The notes under the pieces: generated by a model | The model's database searches: none | Seen by the model: the letters and a program-made list of their open reading frames with translations, nothing else | Told to the model about the DNA's origin: nothing | NCBI GenBank assembly: GCA_937875975.1 | Contig: CALEEU010000126.1 | Coordinates: forward strand, 1 to 7,542 | Source: an uncultured Opitutia bacterium | GTDB taxonomy: Bacteria > Verrucomicrobiota > Verrucomicrobiia > Opitutales > UBA953 | Length of the DNA: 7,542 nt | Direction of reading: 5' to 3' | Part shown: positions 1-4,916 of the stretch, piece by piece | Numbering within the stretch: the stretch's first letter is position 1 | Layout of the letters: each line of letters starts with the position of its first letter | Program-made: the position numbers and the translations under genes

Positions 1-21
1 CAAGAGGGCCCGAGGATAGGG

Positions 22-47
22 AAGGGTGGCTTCGGCCGCCCTTTTTT
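22..47 (+). terminator. Rho-independent terminator with TTCG tetraloop
   Basis: A 9-bp stem (22-30 pairs with 35-43, one T-G wobble at 27/38) closes a TTCG loop (31-34) flanked by C and G, the extra-stable cUUCGg type. It is followed by T44-T47, so the T run on the plus strand is 42-47. It would end a plus-strand transcript entering from the left of the window; that gene is not visible. On the minus strand the hairpin is followed by only two T, so it should act in one direction. Confidence 0.85.
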
Positions 48-104
48 GTGCCTGCTCGATACTTCACCCACATCTCAAGGTGGACATGTTAACGGCTGCC
101 TCGG

Positions 105-130
105 GTAGGGATGTGATTGCCATCACATCC
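105..130 (+). repeat. REP element, forward, copy 1
   Basis: GTAG at 105-108 is followed directly by a perfect hairpin: stem GGATGTGAT (109-117), loop TGCC (118-121), complementary arm 122-130. A GTAG tetranucleotide 5' of a foldback is the known signature of REP sequences recognised by RAYT proteins. The cognate transposase lies about 90 bases away, which supports the call. Confidence 0.9.
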
Positions 131-195
131 GTGGGCGGACGGAGGCTGGGATGGTCAACGACTGTGCCCGGTGATTCGCACGTGCTGCGGCGGAC

Positions 196-221
196 GGCGG
201 CCATGGCAATGGCCGCCCTAC
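196..221 (-). repeat. REP element, inverted (iREP), copy 1
   Basis: Read on the minus strand, GTAG (221-218) is followed by a perfect hairpin: stem GGCGGCCAT (217-209), loop TGCC (208-205), complementary arm 204-196. Loop and flanking AT are the same as in the forward REP, while the five middle stem pairs are entirely different yet still pair. The TAG of GTAG is also the stop codon of the transposase gene. Confidence 0.9.
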
Positions 222-718
222 CTAGGGGCGTTGATATTCCATGTCTTCACGTATGGCCACACATCGCTTTCTTGAATCAGTCCGCCTCGCTTGGGATTGG
301 CCAACACGTATTGCCACTTCTCGCGGTAACTATCGTCGGACCGAATTCGATGATCGAAGGCCGCTGGCTGCCATCGGATCTGATTTCCGTAGCTTGCCGC
401 TCGTTTAAACCTACTTATCGCGACGGCCACACCGAAGGATTTCGGGATGATCACGATAAGGTGAACGTGATCGGGCATGGCCAGTAAGAGGATCGGTCGC
501 CAGATGCCACGATCTCGAAGGTGTTCCGCCGATTTCACTAACGATGTCCACTGAGGTTCTCGGGCGAAATGGTTGGTTCCGCGGCTTGCTCCGCAGACTG
601 TCACGAACAAGGGATCTTCGGCCGATACCCAAGCGGGTCGATGGTGTCCTGGGGTTTTCCTGTCCGGTAAGGTCATGCCTGAGATGCTCTCGGCATGCAG
701 GTTGATTCCCCATTCCAT
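218..718 (-). CDS. REP-associated tyrosine transposase (RAYT, IS200/Y1-like)
   Basis: A 166-residue single-domain Y1 transposase of the HUH superfamily. Such proteins nick and join single-stranded DNA at REP hairpins. Visible motifs are the beta strand LFVTVC (37-42), the metal-binding HVH at 84-86 within MPDHVHLIV, and the C-terminal block FDHRIRSDDSYREKWQY (121-137) followed by NPKRGGL (141-147). By position in the family, Y137 is the likely catalytic tyrosine. Length is normal for RAYTs and the frame is intact. ATG at 718 is the upstream-most start; M15 is an alternative, and neither has a Shine-Dalgarno site. Base composition differs from its neighbours: I count 31 G/C of 60 in 241-300 against 43 of 60 in 1501-1560, suggesting a separate origin. 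The gene lies between two REP pairs, and its stop codon falls inside one. RAYTs are usually single-copy and domesticated rather than autonomous insertion sequences, and this may apply here. Confidence 0.9.
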   Translation of the reverse strand: MEWGINLHAESISGMTLPDRKTPGHHRPAWVSAEDPLFVTVCGASRGTNHFAREPQWTSLVKSAEHLRDRGIWRPILLLAMPDHVHLIVIIPKSFGVAVAISRFKRAASYGNQIRWQPAAFDHRIRSDDSYREKWQYVLANPKRGGLIQESDVWPYVKTWNINAPR

Positions 719-736
719 AAATTACCCATGCCTCGG

Positions 737-762
737 GTAGGGATGTGATTGCCATCACATCC
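737..762 (+). repeat. REP element, forward, copy 2
   Basis: GTAG at 737-740, then the same perfect 9-bp stem (741-749 with 754-762) and TGCC loop (750-753) as at 105-130. It begins 19 bases upstream of the RAYT start codon, so it probably lies in the promoter or leader of that gene. Confidence 0.9.
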
Positions 763-827
763 GTGGGCGGACGGAGGCTGGGATGGTCAACGACTGTGCC
801 CGGTTAAACGCACGTGCTGCGGCGGAC

Positions 828-853
828 GGCGGCCATGGCAATGGCCGCCCTAC
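828..853 (-). repeat. REP element, inverted (iREP), copy 2
   Basis: Minus-strand GTAG (853-850) and a perfect 9-bp hairpin (849-841 with 836-828, loop 840-837), identical to 196-221. It ends 47 bases before the phosphoesterase start codon. Confidence 0.9.
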
Positions 854-900
854 CTAGGGCCCGCATTGACTCCCCCCTTTGCCTCCTGCACAACCTTCCT

Positions 901-1959
901 ATGCGCTCGCCCCTGCCGCTCATCCTTTCTCTGTTGCTGCTCGGCGTCGCGCCCTGCGCCGAGGCGGCCCGCGACCTGACCTTCTACCTAGTCTCGGACG
1001 TGCACGTGGGGATGGATTACCGCAAGACCGCCCCGCCGTTTGGCGCCGACGCCTTCAATGCCCACGTCGCGCAGACGCTCGAAGTGCTCGCCAAAGTCCC
1101 TGGCACGCCGTGGCCCTCCGAGGGCCCCGTCGCCGAGGCGATGAAAGGGAAGGGTCCCGTCCCGCGTCCCGCCGGCATGATCGTCGCGGGCGACCTGACC
1201 GAGGTCGGTAACGCGAAGCAGTGGCAAGATTTCGACCGTCTCCTGCCGTGGCAGGGTTCGACCCCGGGCAAGTATCCCACCTACGCCCTCGCCGGTAATC
1301 ACGACGGCGGCAGCGCCGGTCCGGTGCGCCAAGGCCTCCGCGAACGTAACCGCGGCATGCTCGCCGCCGGCCTCGTCACGACCCTCTCCGACGACGCGCT
1401 CCACTCTGCCTGGACCTGGCAGGGCGTGCACTTCATCAACGTCAACCTCTACCCCGGCGACGGCGTGAAGGCCGGCGCGAAGGAGACCTCGATGTGGAAC
1501 CCGGAGAGCAGCCTCTCGTTCCTCAAGGCCCGCCTGGCCAAGATCGGCGCGGGTGAGCCCGTCGTGATCGCGACGCATCTGGATTTCAGCGCTCGCAGCA
1601 CCTGGTGGGATCAGCCCAAGCGCAAGGCCTTCTACGACGCCATCAAGGGCCATAACATCATCGCGCTCCTGCACGGCCACACCCACGTCATCACCCGCCT
1701 GCAGTTTCCTGAGGATAAGGACTACGCCGACTTCGGCGGCACGGGCCCGCGCTTCGACTGCTTCTCCGCCGGCGCGTTCAAGCCCGACGCCAAGGAAGGT
1801 AAGCCGTTTCCCGGCCCGCGTTATCCTTGCGAGTGCTATGTGTTCCGCATCGTCGACGACGTCCTCGTCGCCGCGCATTACACCGCCGAGCCCGGTGGCT
1901 GGAACACCAGCAAGCACGCCCCGCAGCTGACGTTTGTGAAGGATATCAAGGTGAAGTAG
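901..1959 (+). CDS. Secreted calcineurin-like metallophosphoesterase
   Basis: A 352-residue exported phosphoesterase with a two-metal active site, probably acting on a phosphomonoester or diester in the periplasm; the substrate cannot be read from sequence. All five signature blocks are present: SDVH (32-35), GD (97-98), GNHD (132-135), the histidine of ATHLD (H226) and GHTH (259-262). The N-terminus is a Sec signal peptide: R2, a hydrophobic core at 4-17 and a likely cleavage site after AEA at 20-22. C19 is preceded by Pro, so a lipobox is unlikely. I chose ATG 901 because it gives a clean signal peptide. The frame stays open back to ATG 814, but that extension translates REP DNA. No Shine-Dalgarno site precedes 901. 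The gene stands alone on the plus strand, 41 bases after a REP pair and convergent with the flavin genes. No transmembrane anchor or extra domain is seen. Confidence 0.88.
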   Translation: MRSPLPLILSLLLLGVAPCAEAARDLTFYLVSDVHVGMDYRKTAPPFGADAFNAHVAQTLEVLAKVPGTPWPSEGPVAEAMKGKGPVPRPAGMIVAGDLTEVGNAKQWQDFDRLLPWQGSTPGKYPTYALAGNHDGGSAGPVRQGLRERNRGMLAAGLVTTLSDDALHSAWTWQGVHFINVNLYPGDGVKAGAKETSMWNPESSLSFLKARLAKIGAGEPVVIATHLDFSARSTWWDQPKRKAFYDAIKGHNIIALLHGHTHVITRLQFPEDKDYADFGGTGPRFDCFSAGAFKPDAKEGKPFPGPRYPCECYVFRIVDDVLVAAHYTAEPGGWNTSKHAPQLTFVKDIKVK

Positions 1960-1987
1960 CGGTTGGCGGTAAGCGGTTGGCGGTTGG
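1960..1987 (+). repeat. Heptanucleotide tandem repeat, CGGTTGG x4
   Basis: Four 7-bp units start right after the phosphoesterase stop codon: CGGTTGG (1960-1966), CGGTAAG (1967-1973), CGGTTGG (1974-1980) and CGGTTGG (1981-1987). This is one of several unrelated 7-bp arrays in the non-coding DNA of this window. Confidence 0.8.
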
Positions 1988-2000
1988 GAATACCGTCGAG

Positions 2001-2155
2001 CAAAGGGAAACCGGAGACCGGATGATTGGCGGGGGGCGCACATTTTCAGGTCTCGGGTCTCGGCCGTCAGGTGCCTGGTTCGGGTAATCAGGTTCAGGTG
2101 CAGGTTCGGGAAATCTGCCATCTGCCCTCTGTCATCGATCCAGTCATCGACTCAG
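2001..2155 (+). repeat. Composite dispersed repeat, copy A
   Basis: It shares a series of anchors, in the same order, with the reverse complement of 7374-7523: CAAAGGGA, then GAGACCG-type heptamers, then GATTGG and a G run, then TTTCAGGT leading into heptamers, and later CCCTCTGTCATC and TCATCGA-TCAG. Between anchors the short tandem units differ (GGTCTCG here, GGTGGCG in copy B). Homology is clear by eye over 2001-2062 and patchier after that. Confidence 0.6.
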
Positions 2156-2160
2156 CAGCA

Positions 2161-2200
2161 GGCTATGTCGTGACGCGGTCCCGACCCTACCTCGAGGCAA
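2161..2200 (-). repeat. Degenerate REP-like element of a different type
   Basis: On the minus strand the head GCCTCGAGGTAGGG resembles the head of the REP at 97-110. GTAG (2190-2187) is followed by an imperfect hairpin: 2185-2179 with 2173-2167, six of seven pairs, loop 2178-2174. The loop is CCGCG rather than TGCC, so it may belong to another RAYT family in the same genome. It sits between two convergent genes, a usual place for REPs. Confidence 0.6.
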
Positions 2201-2210
2201 GCACTCCCCA

Positions 2211-2238
2211 AATACTCAATACTCAATACTCGATACTC
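2211..2238 (+). repeat. Heptanucleotide tandem repeat, AATACTC x4
   Basis: AATACTC occurs three times perfectly (2211-2217, 2218-2224, 2225-2231), followed by GATACTC (2232-2238). It is AT-richer than its surroundings. On the minus strand it lies about 55-85 bases downstream of the flavin fusion gene. Confidence 0.9.
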
Positions 2239-2294
2239 TCAGCGTCCAGCCCTCCGGCCCACGAGTCCTCTTGTCCTCGCGTCCCGGGGTTACC

Positions 2295-4913
2295 TCACTT
2301 CGCCCTCCGCCACACCTGCTTATCCGGCGTGACGAGCATGACGTCGAGCATTTCACGTTGGGCGATACGCTTGGCCTCTTCGAAGCCGACGGCCATCAGG
2401 GCGGTCGACCAACCGTCGGCCTGGAAGCAGCTCTCGTGAGTTACGACGACCATCTCGAGCGTAGGTTCGACGGGGCGGCCGGTCTGGGGCGAGAGGATGT
2501 GCGAGACGGGCTTGCCGGCGGCGAGCCTCTTGGCGCGGTAAAGCCCTGAGGTGCTCAGCGCCTGGTCGGTCAGCAGCACGGCCTCCAGCATGACGCGGGG
2601 GTTGAACGGGTCCTCGATGCCCACGCGCCATGAGCCTGCGGCGAGGATCTCGCCGCCGACCTCGATGAGGAACTCGTGCTGACCCTGCGCACGCAGGATC
2701 TTCGCGGCGCGGTCGGCGGCGAAGCCCTGCAAGACGGACCCAAGATCGAGGTGCAATCCTTCATGGCTCTTAGCCAGAGTGAGGTTCTCCTTATCGAGTT
2801 TGAGCTTCGACCAGCCCACCTTGGCAAGCGCAGCCTGGAGTTGCGCCGGTGTGGGGTCGGGCAGTTTGCCCGCCGGGCCGTAGCCCCAGAGACTCGTGAG
2901 CGGTGCGACGGTGACATCGTACATCCCATCCGAGGCTGCACTCAGCTTAAGGGCAAACTCCACGGTGTCGGCGAGTTCTTGGGTGATGCCGAAGGGCTGG
3001 GTGGACTCGAGGTTATTAAAGTCGGCGGTCGCGGAGGACTCGCGCCAATGCGAGAGCGAGAACTCGACGCGCTTGAATTCGGCTTCGAGCTCGCGCTTGA
3101 GGATCTCGGCATCGACGTCGCTCCCGCGCACCTTGACGGTCCAAGTCGTGCCAAAGGCCGCACCATGTAATTCGGTGACGGCTTGGCGCGCGGAGATCTC
3201 GGGGGTTTCTTCCGTGGCGAAGTCCGCGCGGGGGAAGAAGGCCACCACGGAGCCCAGCGCCAAGACGACGGCCGCCCACGTGTCGCGGCGTCCCCAGGTC
3301 TCGGCTTGATTGGCGGAGCGCACGAACTTGAAGAGGGCGCCGGTCGGGCAGCCATATTTGCAATAAGCCTGCGGCACGACGACCGAGGCGAGCAGGCCGA
3401 CCACCGCCAAGGTCAGGGGAATCGCGACCCCGATCCCGAGGACCCAGGCGTCGAAGGGCTCGACTTGTCCGATATTCCAGCGGGGCCAGACCAGGGCGGC
3501 CAAAAAGGCCCCGGCGAGGGCGATGGCAGGCAGTTTGCTCAGCCAAGCATGCCAACGGGCGGGGACGGCCACCTGGAGGCGCTTAAGGCCTCCGAGGAGC
3601 TCTTGGGCGGCCCCGTGAGGGCAGATCTGATGGCAATAGGCCTGGCGACGGGAGCCCCAGGGGACGAGCAGGGCGATGCCCCCGAGGACCAGTAGGGCGG
3701 GGGCCTGGGACCACGGGATGCCATGGCGGGCCCAGCCAGCGAAGAGGGAGAGCGAAAGTAGCTGGCCGAGCCAGAGGCCGAGGCCACCGACGAGCAGGAT
3801 CTGCCACACGGTACGGATGACGGGGCGGCCGTGCAGGGGCGTGAAGGTCATCAGCAGGGCGCCGACGAGGAAGCACCAGAGCGCCGCGGTGCGGAGGCGT
3901 TGCTGGGCGTCCTGCTTGGAGCGCTGGCCGCCGTGCGCGTCATCGGCGAAGCGCGTCTGTAATCCCTTGGCGATCCCGTAACTCGTGAGCGTCGCGCCGG
4001 AGACCGTGTCGAGTTCGCCTTTCCGGAAATCGAACTCCGCCCACTCGCGGGTAGTCCACTTCGTCAGGTCCTTGAAGAAGGTGCGCCCATGAGGGTCGGG
4101 CTCTTGGTCCTGAATGCGGCTGACATATTCCGCGGTATCGTAGGTCGTGCGCAGCTTAACCTGGCGCAGGCGGAGGCCGTCGGGTTCGATGGCGATGAGT
4201 GTCTCGCTTGGGCCAGCGTAGCCGATGACTTCGTCGGCGGAAGGCGAGGAACGCACGACGTAGCCGAGGTGGGCGCGGTTAGGCCCGCGCACGAGGTTCC
4301 AGCCCAGGCGCGGGATGTTCGGCTCGAAGCTGGTCGCATCAGGGAAGCCGGAGCCCTGGATTTCCTTGAGCGAGAGCGCGGTCGGAAAACGCAGCGAGAC
4401 GTAATTACCGGAGAGACGTTTCTGGATGGATTCGGTGATCGCGTAGGCGGTGAGCGTCGAGCCGGCGTAGGCCTCGAGCTTCGGGGTGGGTTGCGTCGTG
4501 GGGCGCCAGTCCTTGAAGGCTTTCTCGAACGCGGCATTGCCACGCAAGGTATCCACGTGCTCCGGCGTGTCTTCGCTCGAGAGGATGCGGGTGCCGACGA
4601 TCTTCTCCTGGTTGTCGAGCGCCACGAGCACGTTGCTCGGGCCGGCGTAGCCGAGGATGCTGTCGGCGTCGGGGGAGGTCGTGACCAGGCGCCCGAGGCG
4701 GTTGCCGGACTCGTCCTGGACGAGGAGCGTCTGGTTGGGGCCGGACTTCAGCCGCTTGGCGCCGGGGAAGAACGCCTTGGCGTCATCGAGGCCCAGGCGC
4801 GTCAGCGCGGACTCCGTGAGGGGAGTCGTGCGCTGCAGGAGCAGGGCGGCGAGGAGCAAAGCCGCGAGACGCCAGCCTTTGACCAGCCAGGCGCTGACGC
4901 GGGGCGACGCCAT
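2295..4913 (-). CDS. NosR/NirI-like flavin and iron-sulfur membrane protein fused to ApbE
   Basis: An 872-residue membrane redox protein in three parts. (1) After a membrane segment (about 13-30) come two tandem FMN-binding domains, marked by the internal repeats ILGYAGPSNVLVAL (86-99) and VIGYAGPSETLIAI (229-242). The second ends in SGATLTS (305-311, acceptor T308); the first has a variant AGSTLTA (150-156). (2) A NosR/NirI-like module has about six more membrane segments (near 342-358, 368-390, 402-419, 461-476, 487-513, 547-562) and two CxxxCP motifs (C427/C431, C518/C522). (3) An ApbE FAD:protein FMN transferase domain spans about 573-872, with YDVTVAPLTSLWGYG (665-679), LDLGSVLQGFAADR (722-735), EVGGEI (751-756), STSG (787-790), SHILSPQTG (804-812) and ADGWSTA (832-838). 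Alternating the segments puts FMN and ApbE domains outside and both Cys motifs inside. NosR's C-terminal ferredoxin is absent. The start ATG lies three bases after the oxidoreductase stop, so translation is probably coupled. The role is transfer of electrons across or out of the membrane; the partner is inferred. Confidence 0.85.
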   Translation of the reverse strand: MASPRVSAWLVKGWRLAALLLAALLLQRTTPLTESALTRLGLDDAKAFFPGAKRLKSGPNQTLLVQDESGNRLGRLVTTSPDADSILGYAGPSNVLVALDNQEKIVGTRILSSEDTPEHVDTLRGNAAFEKAFKDWRPTTQPTPKLEAYAGSTLTAYAITESIQKRLSGNYVSLRFPTALSLKEIQGSGFPDATSFEPNIPRLGWNLVRGPNRAHLGYVVRSSPSADEVIGYAGPSETLIAIEPDGLRLRQVKLRTTYDTAEYVSRIQDQEPDPHGRTFFKDLTKWTTREWAEFDFRKGELDTVSGATLTSYGIAKGLQTRFADDAHGGQRSKQDAQQRLRTAALWCFLVGALLMTFTPLHGRPVIRTVWQILLVGGLGLWLGQLLSLSLFAGWARHGIPWSQAPALLVLGGIALLVPWGSRRQAYCHQICPHGAAQELLGGLKRLQVAVPARWHAWLSKLPAIALAGAFLAALVWPRWNIGQVEPFDAWVLGIGVAIPLTLAVVGLLASVVVPQAYCKYGCPTGALFKFVRSANQAETWGRRDTWAAVVLALGSVVAFFPRADFATEETPEISARQAVTELHGAAFGTTWTVKVRGSDVDAEILKRELEAEFKRVEFSLSHWRESSATADFNNLESTQPFGITQELADTVEFALKLSAASDGMYDVTVAPLTSLWGYGPAGKLPDPTPAQLQAALAKVGWSKLKLDKENLTLAKSHEGLHLDLGSVLQGFAADRAAKILRAQGQHEFLIEVGGEILAAGSWRVGIEDPFNPRVMLEAVLLTDQALSTSGLYRAKRLAAGKPVSHILSPQTGRPVEPTLEMVVVTHESCFQADGWSTALMAVGFEEAKRIAQREMLDVMLVTPDKQVWRRAK

Positions 4914-4916
4914 CGC

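Larger units (their letters stand above)
97..227. repeat. 131-bp direct repeat, copy 1 (BIME-like REP pair)
   Basis: This copy matches 729-859 at a constant offset of 632 with only three mismatches (173, 175, 176 against 805, 807, 808). The match stops abruptly on both sides (96/728 and 228/860 differ). It consists of a forward REP (105-130), a 65-bp spacer containing the palindrome GCACGTGC (178-185), and an inverted REP (196-221). With copy 2 it brackets the transposase gene, so recombination between copies could delete the gene and leave a solo repeat. The right end overlaps the last codons of the transposase. Confidence 0.95.
97..859. mobile_element. REPtron: RAYT gene with flanking REP/iREP pairs
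   Basis: This is the full 763-bp unit: direct repeat, RAYT gene on the minus strand, direct repeat. I see no target-site duplication outside the repeats, as expected for hairpin-directed Y1 chemistry. The near identity of the two 131-bp copies suggests that the unit is recent or that the copies are kept alike by conversion. It lies between an upstream terminator and the phosphoesterase gene, so its insertion did not break a visible gene. Confidence 0.8.
729..859. repeat. 131-bp direct repeat, copy 2 (BIME-like REP pair)
   Basis: Second copy of the repeat at 97-227, with the same REP, spacer and inverted REP order. It lies between the start of the RAYT gene (718, reading left) and the start of the phosphoesterase (901, reading right). 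It therefore fills most of the divergent promoter region of both genes, and their promoters must lie in it or be interrupted by it. Confidence 0.95.
1960..2294. other. Convergent intergenic region made of short repeats
   Basis: These 335 bases lie between the 3' ends of the phosphoesterase and the flavin fusion gene. I see no convincing gene in either direction and no classical hairpin-plus-T-run terminator for either gene. Repeats fill most of it: CGGTTGG x4 (1960-1987), GAAACCG/GAGACCG (2007-2020), GGTCTCG x2 (2049-2062), CAGGTT/CAGGTG/CAGGTT (2089-2106), a REP-like hairpin (2167-2190), AATACTC arrays (2211-2238), and three octamers ending in GTCC (2261-2284). The REP-like hairpin is the only candidate for stopping transcription. 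Confidence 0.75.

Noticed and set aside
97..227. CRISPR-like repeat
   Set aside because: There are only two copies, 131 bases long, with a gene between them and internal hairpins with GTAG; the REP/RAYT explanation fits fully.
26..487. Plus-strand frame of 153 codons over the left REP repeat
   Set aside because: It starts in the terminator stem, crosses the REP pair and is antisense to the RAYT; no protein-like features.
702..722. TTGATT / ATAAAT as a -35/-10 promoter
   Set aside because: Only nine bases separate the two hexamers, too few for a sigma-70 promoter.
814..900. N-terminal extension of the phosphoesterase to ATG 814
   Set aside because: It translates the inverted REP hairpin and would bury the signal peptide; ATG 901 gives a normal secreted protein.
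958..972. Lipoprotein signal in the phosphoesterase (C19)
   Set aside because: The residue before Cys is Pro, which does not fit the lipobox; an AEA signal peptidase I site follows directly.
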